Shown piece by piece: positions 10,589-20,720 of a stretch of DNA of 64,000 bases; within the stretch, counting starts at the first letter, position 1, and the number at the start of each line of letters is the position of its first letter. Source of the DNA: Lentinus brumalis (taxonomy: Eukaryota; Basidiomycota; Agaricomycetes; Polyporales; Polyporaceae); NCBI GenBank assembly GCA_001792895.1, contig MARA01000051.1, positions 1-64,000 on the forward strand. Reading direction: 5' to 3'. Position numbers and translations under genes: made by a program. A model generated the notes under the pieces. That model made no database searches, was not told where the DNA came from, and worked only from the letters and a program-made list of their open reading frames with translations.

Positions 10589-11272
10589 GTATACAATACC
10601 GTGAGCACCCACGAGCGGTCGGCCGCTCACGGCAGGGTAATGGGGGTCGCTGAACGTAGCACGGGATGCATAAGTATGGTATTTGCACTCAAGACGTGTC
10701 CGGCGGCGTGCCGATACACTAAGCGTTGAACACATCAGTCTTGTATCAGGGCGTGCTCAGAACATGCTCGGCGGCGCGTCGCGAGCGACAGGAGATACCG
10801 CACCAACACATATTCGAGAGCGGTCGGCCGCTTGGATTGTACGCTTGGAGTTGCAGGTCCGGTGTACTAGCCTGCATCCCGGCACGTCCAACGCTATGTC
10901 CGGCAGACGCACCCGTGGTGAGCGGTCGACCGCTCGCGGCCTGCATTCACCAGATGTCCCTTGGTTTTCCATGATCAGCAGTTGGACAGTGCATGGCAGC
11001 AGGCAGTTCTCGCCTAGAACATCGCAGCGAGCAGGCCGACCGCTCACAGCGAGGTACGAGCGGGCGAGGGCGGACAGCAGGGTACGAGCGGTCGACCGCT
11101 CACAGCGAGGTGTGCGAGCGGTCGACCGCTCATATTGTTCACGATACAATATGATGCATTCACCAGATGTCCCTTCGTTTTCCATGATCAGCAGTTGGAC
11201 AGTGCACGGCAGCAGGCAGTTCTCGCCTAGAACATCGCAGCGAGCGGCCGACCGCTCACAGCGAGGCACGAG

Positions 11273-11945
11273 CTGCCAACCGCTCATATGGCACGGTACG
11301 AGCTGTCGACCGCTCACGGTACGGTACGAGCGGTCGACCGCTCATAGCAGTGTACGAGCAGTCGAATGCTCACGACAAGGGGTACGGTACAAGCGGGCAG
11401 CCGCTCACGGTACGGTACGAGCGGTCGACCGCTCACGGTACGGTACGGTCGACCACTCACGACAAGGTACGAGCGGTCGACCGCTCACGGTACAGTACGG
11501 TCGGCCACTGAAGGTACATAACGGGCGGTCGGCCGCTCACGGTACGGTACGAGCGGTCGTCCGCTCGTAGCAGGCGGTCAGCCGCGCACGGTACGGTACG
11601 AGCGGTCAACCGCTCACGGTACGGTACGGTCGACCACTCAAGGTACAGTACGGGCGATCGTCCGCTCACGGTACGGTACGAGCGGTCGTCCGCTCACAGC
11701 AGGCGGTCGGCCGCTCACGACGAGGTACGAGCGGTCGTCCGCTCACGACGAGGTACGAGCGGTCGTCCGCTCACGACGAGGTACGAGCGGTCGTCCGCTC
11801 ACGATGAGGTACGAGCGGTCAACCGCTCACGACAGCAGGTGGTCGGCCGCTTGTAACGTGCCGTGGATGGCCGACTGCTCACCATACATTCTGCAACCGT
11901 TTACCTTCTACACAGTTCTGAGCGGTTGCCCGCTCGTTCGCTACT
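11273..11945. repeat. Dense palindrome field with variable centres
   Basis: Roughly twenty palindromic units are joined by CACGGTACGGTACGA or CACGACGAGGTACGA spacers. The arms stay GAGCGG...CCGCTC while the four central bases vary: TCGA, TCGG, TCGT and TCAA occur repeatedly. Several units are half-decayed. There is no coding content. Units 11740-11830 are spaced almost exactly 28 bases apart. Confidence 0.8.
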
Positions 11946-12199
11946 TATACCAATCACACCCACCTCCCTGCCACCAACCGCTCCTCCGCCGCAATTTATG
12001 CTCTCCAGCAACTCGACCGCTCGCAACGTACATTCGGCCCAATAATGCTCACCCTTACCTCCCCTAACCCTAAGGGGGTTACAGAAATACCTATCAATAT
12101 ACTCTCTTTAAGGTCGCCCGCAACAACCTCCGCGTCAAGCTCGGTGACATGGTTAACGTTCACGCTTGCCTGGACATCAAGTACGGCAAGGCTGATAGA

Positions 12200-12470
12200 C
12201 GCTGACTCGGGCGCACGCTCGGCGTTGGTCGTCCAGGACGACCATGCGCGCAGGTGGTCCGGAGGCTGGTAGACGCCGCCTTTGGCGTGCACTCAGGGGT
12301 GGTCGTCCAGGACGACCATGCGTGCAGGCAGTCCCAGCACGCATAGGCGCCGAGATAGGAGTGCACCCAGCGGTGGTCGTCCAGGACGACCATGCGCGCA
12401 GGCGGTCCCGACACGCACAGACGTCGAGAGGGGGTCCACCCCGGTGGTCGTCCAGGACGACTACCACTGG
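12200..12470. repeat. Second palindrome family, left array (TGGTCGTCCAGGACGACCA)
   Basis: Copies lie at 12226-12244, 12300-12318, 12374-12392 and, imperfect, 12445-12463. Spacing is 71-74 bases and the spacer is conserved (CATGCGYGCAGGC...). The 19-base motif is a perfect palindrome around a central A/T and is distinct from the GAGCGG family. Confidence 0.85.
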
Positions 12471-12580
12471 CTGTCCTTCGGCTGAGAGGTCTGCACAGGC
12501 CAACAGTAACACGACGAGTGCGAATAGTGACTAATCTGCCAACCATTGCTGAACTGGCCAACCTTCATTGCTCAATTAAG

Positions 12581-12690
12581 CTTCCCTTCACCTCCGCTGA
12601 GGACCTCCTTACGGCATCTTCCCCTTCGAAGACATCGCTTCGCGCTGCCTTCGGGAAGATGCCGTAAGGAGGTCTGAGGATGAAGGGAAG
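12581..12690. repeat. Short foldback (~40-base arms)
   Basis: 12581-12624 and 12651-12690 are reverse complements (CTTCCCTTCA ... CTCCTTACGGCATCTTCCC). They enclose a 26-base loop. The element lies between the palindrome array and the Zn2Cys6 gene. Confidence 0.75.
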
Positions 12691-12945
12691 CCTCCTCATC
12701 TTCGATGTTGACCCAACATCTGTCCGCCTGCAATGCTTCTTTTTCCTGCTGACTTCCCTTTTCGCCTCCATACGCCGTGATCAATTCACTCCGAGCTTCG
12801 AGAACTCTGTGGCTAGTCCCGACGTCGTGCTCCACCGTTTTTCCAACGGCCTCCGCCCGCGCAACCCTGCGCACTAGCTTTGCCTGCCTATTCGCCGATC
12901 ATTCTTCTTCCAGGGTCCTCGCGTTGGTGCATTATATACCTCTCC

Positions 12946-13926
12946 ATGCGGCCCCTCTACACCCCCAATGTACAGCCATGTCACACCCGCCCGACCCTCC
13001 CAGCCCGCTCACTCTCGCTGTGGCTCTCGGCCCCCCGCCCCGCCCCCCCGTCCTCAGCCTCTCTGGCTCGACCACCACCTCCTGGGGCCAGAATGTCCAC
13101 CTCCCCGCATCTCTCGTCGTCCGCGCATCCGACGCTCTATGCCCTCCATGCGTCCCCCCCCACTCATTTCCCTCCCATTACCCCCGTCCCCGCCCTCCTC
13201 GCACCATCCACGCCCTACGCACTCTCCCCCGGCCTCTTGCCCGAACAGCCCGCACTCGACCACTCGCCGGCAGGCAGTTCCAATGAGACCCGTCCCCGCG
13301 GCTCCTCTGTCCGCTCCGCAACATATCCCCCGCTCCATTCTCGCCTTGCGACTAGCGTCCTCGAGCTCGAGGATGCCCTCAGGACCGACTTGTCCCTCAG
13401 GACCGACTTGTCCCTCGGGACCAGCATCTCCCTTGGGACCGGCATCACGCCCGGCAGCGTCGAGCTCGACACCTTCCTCGGGCCCGAGCTTGTCCTCGAG
13501 ATTGAGAACGACGCCGGCTTTCAACTGCCCCATCCCGTAAGTCCTCTTCTACACCGACGCATGTTCAGCTGCTCACATACCTTAGTGCCTCCATTGCCAT
13601 TTCGCACGCCTCGGCTGCACGCCTGCGCGCGAGGGCCGAGCGTGCTCCAGATGCACCGAAAAAGGTCTTCTCTGCTCTTGGGATATGCAGGCTTCGTAAG
13701 TACCACAACTTCGTGTGCATCTTTGTTCACTCATCTTTCTCGCAGCTGGCGGCCCGCCGAAGACATCCTCCCTGATGCCCGCCCCACCACTCCGCCCAAC
13801 CAGGTCACCGCATCCCCCTGCGACGTGATCATAAACCGCTCCTACGTCGAGTCAGATGAGGAGCAGAACCCCGCATCCTTCGGCGTGGAGAAGCGTTCTG
13901 GGTGTGGTCGCTGCGTAGTCCAGTAG
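12946..13926 (+). CDS. Small Zn(II)2Cys6 binuclear-cluster protein
   Basis: Exons 12946-13536, 13586-13695 and 13746-13926 are joined by introns of 49 and 50 bases with GTAAGT donors, giving 293 residues from the first in-frame ATG. The second exon encodes a complete fungal binuclear zinc cluster, Cys-x2-Cys-x6-Cys-x8-Cys-x2-Cys-x6-Cys, at residues ~198-222. The region before it is Pro/Ser-rich with a short acidic and Leu-rich repeat (two TDLSLR/G units). The cluster family binds CGG-type inverted repeats as dimers. No fungal-specific middle homology domain is visible, so this is much smaller than a typical Gal4-type regulator. A TATATA lies only 8 bases before the chosen ATG, so a later ATG at about 13091 may be the real start. 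The gene is flanked on both sides by the second palindrome family. Confidence 0.65.
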   Translation: MRPLYTPNVQPCHTRPTLPARSLSLWLSAPRPAPPSSASLARPPPPGARMSTSPHLSSSAHPTLYALHASPPTHFPPITPVPALLAPSTPYALSPGLLPEQPALDHSPAGSSNETRPRGSSVRSATYPPLHSRLATSVLELEDALRTDLSLRTDLSLGTSISLGTGITPGSVELDTFLGPELVLEIENDAGFQLPHPVSPLLHRRMFSCSHTLVPPLPFRTPRLHACARGPSVLQMHRKRSSLLLGYAGFVSTTTSCASLFTHLSRSWRPAEDILPDARPTTPPNQVTASPCDVIINRSYVESDEEQNPASFGVEKRSGCGRCVVQ

Positions 13927-14009
13927 TCGTCGTCGTGTACTTTGTATATAATGTTTCAGACATTTTCTTGGCAATGCAATGCACTCGCGCATGAGTGCGC
14001 TCGCTACTC

Positions 14010-14305
14010 CCGCGGGCAGTGGTCGTCCAGGACGACCACCGCGTGCGGCATCCCTCGGCGCCCACGGCGACTGCGCCCCCTCACGCTCATGGTCGTCCTG
14101 GACGACCACTGCGTGGGTAGAGGCCTCGCCGCCTGTGACATTGACCCTCCACAGCTGCGACACCGTGTATGGCGTCCCTAAGACGCCCACGACGACGCCC
14201 CCCCCCCGCGATGGTCGTCCTGGACGACCACTCCGTGGTCAGAGCCCTCGCCGCCTGTGACATCAACCCCCCACAGCTGTGACAGTGGTGCTGGACCAAC
14301 ACCGC
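14010..14305. repeat. Second palindrome family, right array (TGGTCGTCCTGGACGACCA)
   Basis: Copies lie at 14020-14038, 14090-14108 and 14212-14230, with a decayed copy near 14286. The spacer GCCTCGCCGCCTGTGACAT..CCACAGCTG is repeated between copies. The central base is A in the first copy and T in the others; all copies in the left array have A. Confidence 0.85.
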
Positions 14306-14445
14306 GTGGCTACGCCCATATGCAAGTCCTGCCGTGGTATTTTTTATGACAGGTCACGTGACCTAACCCCCTCTGGGGTTAGGGTAGGGTTAGCAGACCC
14401 CGCCCTAGGGTTATATTCCTGCCTAGGTACCATCCCTGCATTTGC

Positions 14446-17400
14446 TGTACAAGTCTCTCATAACAAACTCAAGAAAGACGTCAGACGAATCGAAAACTAC
14501 AGAGCTATCACCATACTCAACGCCGACTATAAGCTGATGACGAAAACGCTTGCGAATAGACTCGCAAAGGTCGCTCCCGATCTCATCCATCCCAACCAGG
14601 CCGGCTTCGTGCCCGGCAGGAGGATTTTCGACCATATCAAGCTGTCTAAATTGGTCATTGACTATGCAGCGGCGGAGGAGATCAACGGCGTCATAGTCGC
14701 CCTTGATCAAGAGAAGGCGTATGACAAAATAAACCATACTTACCTCTGGAAAGTACTTGAACGCTTCAACCTCGTGGAGAATTTCATCAACACGGTCCGA
14801 TTGCTGTATACCAACTTGAGAAGTTGTGTAATTGCGAACGGGATGAAAAGTGCTTACTTTAACATCATACGAGGAGTAAGGCAGGGTGACCCCCTGTCTT
14901 GTCTCCTCTTCGACCTGGCTATTGAGCCACTGGCTGCCGCACTTCGTGCATCAAGCCTTTCTGAGATAGACATCCCTGGGAAGGCGGAGAGACTCATTGC
15001 CAGTCTCTTTGCAGACGACACAACCACGTACCTCAGCAAGCATGATGACTATGCTGTCCTTGACCGCATCCTCGAAGGCTGGTGCCTAGCCACCCGAGCG
15101 CGATTTAACGAAGAGAAGACAGAGCTCATTCCGGTAGGCTCACCACGTTTCCGACAAGATCTCATCGAACGGAAGTCGCCCTCAATCCTGGGCCAATCTC
15201 TGCCACCGGATGTGAGGATCCTAGCGGACGGGGAAGCCGTGCGATCCCTGGGAGCATGGATAGGGAACAGCATTGATATTGAGTCCGTCTGGGTGCCGAC
15301 TGTCACGAAGATCAAAGGACACCTGAAACGATGGGGTCAGCGCAACCCCACACTATACGGGAGGAAGCTCATAGCTGGCATGGTAGTGGGCGGACACACC
15401 CAATTCCTCGCAACCGCGCAAACTATGCCAGCGCAAGTCTGTAAGCGACTTACGGACACAATGATGGACTTTGTGTGCAAGGGCGATAAGCACCCTCGCG
15501 TGGGCCGAGAGACACTCGCCCTGCCAGTCAGCAAGGGCGGAATCAACCTTCTTGATCTCGCGGTGCGCAATGACGCTATTGATATCATGTGGCTGCGTCA
15601 GTATCTCAAACTGGATGACTCACGAGTGTCGTGGACTTTCTTTGCGGATGCCCTGATTGCGTGCGCACTGACCGCAGCATCGCGAAACGTCGATCGAGAC
15701 GCGCAAGTTAACCTATTCTTGCAAACATGGCAGGTGAACTCCCGCGCGAAGACCAAAATGCCTGAGGACCTACGTAACATGATTAATGTCGCCCGCAAAC
15801 ACAACGTGCGCCTTGACGTCCAGAACCCAGCCGAGGAGCTTAAGGAGCTGATGCCTATCTGGTACCATGTTGGCGAGGGAGAGGGCCGCTCGACGGCGAA
15901 CAATGCCGCGAACAGGTGCCTGCGAGAACGGCACAATGTCAGCACGGTTCTGGATGCGGCGCGCCTCGTCCGAGCACAACGTACTAGGGACCCTGCGCAT
16001 CAAGCGAAAGCTACATGCACATGCGTGGCGTGCAGCACTGACCGGAGTCGGTACGGATGCGATAACCCGCACCGCTGCGCAGAAGCAGCGGAGAGACTGA
16101 TCCGGAAACTGACCCCGCTGTGGTGGCCAGACGCCAATCGGCCCACCGATGGACTGTCCCTGACGAGGCGACGGAAAGACCGCAATGCCGCGGCGAGAAA
16201 CACCGACGAACGACTCACCTTTGACCCATCCATCACCGAGACCGCACCGTTGACGGCTGCCTTCCGGATCTTCGGGAGTGAAGCGGATGAGCGAACTGAG
16301 CCCACCAGACGGGGACCCAGACGATTCGGCCTTTCTGATACGGACGTCGAGGCGTACACGGATGGCTCATGCACAGACAACGGGATGCCCGATGCGGTGG
16401 CCGGGAGCGGTGTCTGGTTTGGGCCGGACCATCAGCACAACATCGCAGCCAGAGTGCCTGGCGAGACGCAGTCCAATCAAGCAGCAGAGGTCTATGCCGT
16501 AACCCTGGCAGCAGGAGCGGTTCCGAAGTACACCCCGCTGCACATTGTAACTGACTCTAAATACACACTGGACGGACTCACCGTGAATCTACCGCAGTGG
16601 GAGGACTGCGGCTGGCTGGGAGTGGCGAACGCAGCTCTTTTTCAGGAAGCTGTTGCGTGGCTGAGATCCCGCACTGCGCCGACTACCCTGCGCTGGGTGA
16701 AAGGCCATGATGGTGTGCCCGGCAACGAAGGAGCTGACGCGCTCGCGAAACGGGGCGCCGGCATGCCAGACGTCGTCGGAGTCGAAGCTCTGCCCCCGAG
16801 CCTGCGTAAGTTCCTGCCCATGGGCGCGAGACTGGCTGCGCTCACGCAAGCTAAGGCCTATCGATGGATACTTCAGCTTAAAGGCAAGGGACATCGCATG
16901 ACTTCTGAGAGGAACGCTCTCTGTGTGGTGGCAGCTGTATCTGAGGACCTGCACTGCCCTATCTCGGAGAACCGACTGTGGCGAGCTTTCCGATCGAAAG
17001 ACCTAGGACGGAAGATCCGGATCTTCCTATGGAAGTCAGTACACGACGCGTACAGGGTTGGACAATACTGGCGCAACATACCGCAATGCGAGCACCGTGC
17101 CATCTGTGGTGCCTGCGGCGTGGAGGAATCCATGGAGCACATCCTAACAGAATGCGATGCTCCTGGACAGCGAATCATCTGGCGACTCGCTTGGACGATG
17201 CTCGAGCGAGCGGGCCTGAAACTGCCAGAAGTGAGCTACGGGCTTATCCTGGGGGCACCAGCCTCGAGCCTGAACGAGAACCTTCCGGCGAATCCCTCGG
17301 CAGGCGCAAACAGACTCTACCGAATCGTGCTGACCGAGTCGGCGTACTGTACCATTTCAATCTATTCGGCACGTCACGCATCACAGAGGCCTGAAATTGT

Positions 17401-17908
17401 CGAAATTTCGGCGTCTGTCACGCGTCACCGGCAGGATTGTCGAAATTGCATCTCGGGTGCTTACCGGTCCGCGGGAGCGGCGCGCTGTCACGCGCCCAAA
17501 TTGTGCCGAATTTCGGGCCTCTGTCACGGGCAGAAGCCTGTAGTGCCGAATTGGCGAACCGGTTTGACCCTGTCACAGGTCACAGGCAGTGCCGAACTGT
17601 TTGAAATGGTACAGTACCTGATATGGACGCTGCGCTGTGAGCGCGTCATTCAGCTCGAGAACGACCCCGAACGATGGAGATCACCCAAGGCGGTGGCTAG
17701 AGCCTGGCTCACCTGTATCAGTAAACGTATGAATGTAGATTGGCTGCTCACGCGTGTCAAGACGAGCTCCAGGAAGTCGATGATTGACATTGTGAGCAGT
17801 ACGTGGGAGCAGTGCAACGGCGCCGCTGGCCTGTCGAAACTTAAGCTTGATCTAGAGAGGGGGGTTTTAGTGGGTATACTACCGGCCAGTGATACTGGTG
17901 TCGGATAG
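14446..17908 (+). pseudogene. LINE ORF2: reverse transcriptase, RNase H, zinc knuckle
   Basis: One open frame runs about 1150 residues to the TAG at 17906. It contains RT motifs NYRAITILN, QAGFVPGR, the catalytic ALDQEKAYDKI, GVRQGDPLSCLLF and FADDTTTYL (15008 on). After a thumb region with Cys/His residues comes an RNase H domain: YTDGSCTDNG near 16357, the NQAAEVYAV Glu, IVTDSKYTLDG and GNEGADALA. A CxxC...H...C reverse-transcriptase zinc-binding segment (CGACGVEESMEHILTEC) lies near 17107. The frame is uninterrupted but has no start and no endonuclease, so it cannot act alone. Ninety extra codons at 17348-17617 come from a MITE. The domain order and the RNase H tail resemble Tad1-like LINEs of basidiomycetes. 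Confidence 0.85.
17348..17613. mobile_element. MITE inserted in frame in the LINE ORF
   Basis: The ends are TGTACCATTTCAATCTATTC at the left, and the right end read backwards is TGTACCATTTCAAACAGTTC. GTAC is duplicated at 17344-17347 and 17614-17617; equally, TA may be the duplicated target with the element one base longer at each end, as in Tc1/mariner. Without it, the LINE frame reads ESAY-LIWTLRCERVI. Element plus duplication is 270 bases, exactly 90 codons with no stop. Inside, the TGTCGAAATT motif is repeated. Confidence 0.8.
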
Positions 17909-18058
17909 GAGCCCCACACTGTAGCCACCGTTGCTGCGTGCGTAATTGCATTTCCTCCGACACGGTGACCTTATGCGAAGAACCGAGCCACAACCTGGAT
18001 GGGGACGCGAACGCGCCCTGCCCCAGGCTTGCACCGTAAAAAAAAAACAAAAAAAAAG

Positions 18059-18766
18059 GATTGTGGCTAAATCTGGAAATAGATGTTGCTTAGGATCGGT
18101 CAAGGCTAAATCGCACAGCCTGTTCGAGAACACGTCGCCCAGAGTCTCTCGAAGCCTCGGTCTATAGTCGGCCTACGATCTACCGGTGGTCACCAAGATC
18201 TCCCGCGCCATCTACCTGGTGTCGAGTGTGGTCGAGCACCCCGGAGGACTCACCGTCGAACGAATTGTTCAGCCGCAAGGAAACATGACGCAAGTACGTG
18301 GTCGACGCGGTATCCGATCTTGGATCGCAAGGTATGTATGATCGTCGCATTTTAGATGTCGAACAGGCTATTTCCTAATGATCATATTCTCCCATTTACG
18401 CAGTGTGTCCTCCACCCCTCACCATCCTCTGTATCCGTAAAGTGTCAACTATACCCGTACAGTGCCCTGAGGCAGTCGATCGTCCCGGGAGATCTTGTCC
18501 CAGCGTCTCCGCTAACCCCGAACACGAGGCTACGCACCGCCGGCCGCAGCGCTCGAAGAGCAGAGCATCCTCTCGGTGCTCGCCTTCCGACGCCGCTGAA
18601 TTTCGTCTCGTGAGTGCGCACAGGGTCTTCCGAGACATGCGCAAGGACGTACTGCGTCGAGCTACCAGACGCACATGCATGTACACTATGCGGCCCTGGA
18701 CCGTCCTCCACACTCGCACGCAGACTTGAAGGCGTCGAGTGGTGGGCGAACAACTCAATAGTCCTC
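18059..18766. other. Intergenic region with a coding-like fragment
   Basis: At 18182-18293 on the plus strand one frame reads like an exon (VVTKISRAIYLVSSVVEHPG) and ends at a GTACGTGG donor. It has no recognisable continuation. The rest holds nothing I can assign. Confidence 0.25.
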
Positions 18767-20720
18767 CTATGGATAATGGAACCTCGGCCGATCCTCCTCT
18801 GCGACCGTCCAATACCGCTCGACCTCGCCCCAGTCCAACATGCCCTGCTCCGCAAACGCAATTGGCTCCTCGCTCGGCCTGTGCAGCACAAATTCCTCGA
18901 CGCCCGGCGCTGCAGCCAGCGACGCGTACGCCTCGTGCACCGCGTCGATCACGTCTTGCCTCGCGCCGGCTCCCGCAGCATCGTGCATAGGCTTCACAGC
19001 GAGCTGGCGGAGGGGCCGGCCCATGCGCGCGCGCGCATGCACCATGGTGCGGATGAGGGTGAGCCAGCGGGTGTAGTCCGAGAGGGGCGTGCTGCTGTTG
19101 CTCTCGAGCACGATCGTCACCATGTGCAGTGCGGGACACAGTTGGGGCTCAGGGGGCGGGTCTGTGTCCGTGTCCGTGACGTTCAGGCAGAGGGTGTGGC
19201 AGACGGAGGCGAGCGAGTTCTCCGCGCCACTGGATTCCGCTTTGCCCCCAAAAAAGAGACAGAACATGATCTCGAGCGTCGTGAGGCGGGGCATCGAGCG
19301 CAGGATCCGGGAGACGGTGGATCCGGGGTGGCCGACGTCGAGCCGCAGCTGGAGGGAGGTGAGGCTAGAGAGGGGGAACATGGCGGGGAGGTGGGTGAAC
19401 CAGGTCGCGAAGACGTCTCCGTGTGAATTTGCTGATTCATGCGCGGACAGCCAGAAGCTGGAGTTGGAGGCACGGCCAGAGGCGACGAGCTGCAAGGAGG
19501 TGTCCTTGGAGACGATGGTGAGGTGGTCCGCGCCCGATGTTGATGGGAGGACAGGTAGGATTGAGCCATCGGTCTGGCTGTGGACATTGAAGCAGCCGAC
19601 GTATGTGCGTGCGCTTGAGGGGATGACGAGTCGGCGGAGCAGCGCGAGAGCGGAGGGCAGGAGTGACTTCTTTGAGAACAGGATGTGCTTAAGGTGCGGG
19701 AGAGGGATGTGCTCGTTCGGCTGCACTTCGGGGAGCAGAGCGAACTGGGACAAGTGGACCATCTCGAGCAAGGGTGAGCCAGCGAGGAACGAGAGGATAT
19801 GCGACATCCGGAGGTCGTTTCTCCAGCGGAAAAATAAGAAGAGGTGGGTGAGCGCCGGTAAAGGGTTGGCGGGGAGCCAATCTGCAATGGGAGAGATCGC
19901 GAGGGCTCGGAGGCGTGAGAGGCCCCCTTGGAAGAGCGATCTGCGTGAGACGACAATTGGGGTGACCCCGCCTTCGAGCACCACGGTGGGCAGGTAGTTC
20001 GTCACCGTCAGACATTCGAGGTTAGGACACGGTAGATTGAGAAGTCGGAAGTGGAGGTACGCGTTGTAGTATTTGAGACCGTAGGCAGCATCGAGTCGTC
20101 GAAGCCGGTGAGTGCAGAGGAGGACGAAGTGCAGGGTTGTTCGGTCGTCTGACTCGGAGACGTTTGGCAAGTGTACATTGACGAAGAGAGAAACCGGCCC
20201 GGGGTAGGAGCGGTGTAGGGCAAACTCGTGCAGTTGCGCCGCGTTGTGGGTGTCGATTCTCCGCCAGAGTAGCGGATGCGCCAGCGCGATGCTGCGCCAC
20301 CGGCGACAGACGTGCGTGAGCCATAGGAGTGGTCGTGTTTCTACCCTTGCGCTCTCGCTGACGTTCAGACATATCGTCGGATCGGCTTCGTGCAGCGCGT
20401 GTTTGAAAACTTCCATGAGGAGTTCATTCGGCAGCCTGTTGACCCGCGCCCTCGAGTTGATTTGCTCGCACACGGTGCCTTTGAGGTCATAGATGCTGGT
20501 CAGAGATCTGTGCAACTGTCATAGCAATTCAGACACCCGATAAGGTGCGCTAAGAATACTTGATGTTACTGACGGCAGGGAGGCTGAGTTCGAGCCATGA
20601 GTATGAGATTGAGAACAGTAAGAGACAAAGCCATATGCCGTACCTCATGTCTTCCTGGCGGGCATTCAGCGCAAGTCGCACATGGCTCAAGAGGTCCGGG
20701 ATGTCGTTTTTGATGTCCAT
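18767..20720 (-). CDS. F-box protein
   Basis: Two exons, 20720-20644 and 20507-18767, are separated by a 136-base intron (GTACGG...TTGCACAG) and encode 605 residues. Residues ~49-100 form an F-box: RLPNELLMEVFKHAL, then LLWLTHVCRRWRSIALAHPLLW. This matches the LPPELL...VCRRWR...TPxLW pattern of the large F-box families of Agaricomycetes. The F-box binds Skp1 in SCF ubiquitin ligases. The remainder is Leu-rich with irregular helix/strand repeats like the usual substrate-binding half. Translation from the in-frame TTG at 20515 alone would lack the first exon; splicing to the short upstream exon (MDIKNDIPDLLSHVR...) gives the typical N-terminus. Substrate unknown. Confidence 0.8.

Larger units (their letters stand above)
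9473..11272. repeat. Large inverted repeat (~780-base arms)
   Basis: The left arm (about 9473-10281) and right arm (about 10457-11272) are reverse complements centred near 10372. Landmarks include CGATGTTCTAGGCGAGAACT twice in the left arm and its complement twice in the right. Each arm contains an internal direct duplication (9480-9600 versus 9700-9790) and 5-6 GAGCGGTCGACCGCTC-type palindromes. The arms differ at scattered bases, for example GCGGTAGGCCGCTC near 9495 against GCGGCCGACCGCTC near 11241. This argues against a simple read-through assembly artefact. The loop holds a tRNA-like sequence. Confidence 0.85.
14400..18058 (+). mobile_element. 5'-truncated LINE (non-LTR retrotransposon)
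   Basis: The element starts inside the reverse-transcriptase domain (recognisable from about 14446) and ends with an interrupted poly(A) tract at 18041-18057. This is the usual structure of a LINE shortened during target-primed insertion. The N-terminal endonuclease is missing. The exact 5' junction and target duplication could not be fixed. Degenerate telomere-like GGGTTAGGGTAGGGTTAG sits just upstream (14372-14393). Confidence 0.85.

Noticed and set aside
10683..11570. A 295-codon frame in the right arm of the hairpin
   Set aside because: The same frame is mirrored in the left arm and consists of palindrome translation; no domain or start context.
18182..18293. Exon-like segment VVTKISRAIYLVSSVVEHPG
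   Set aside because: Looks coding and ends at a donor, but no partner exon could be found; too little to call a gene.
18396..19139. A 247-codon minus-strand frame overlapping the F-box gene
   Set aside because: It is a shadow of the F-box reading frame, with no recognisable sequence.
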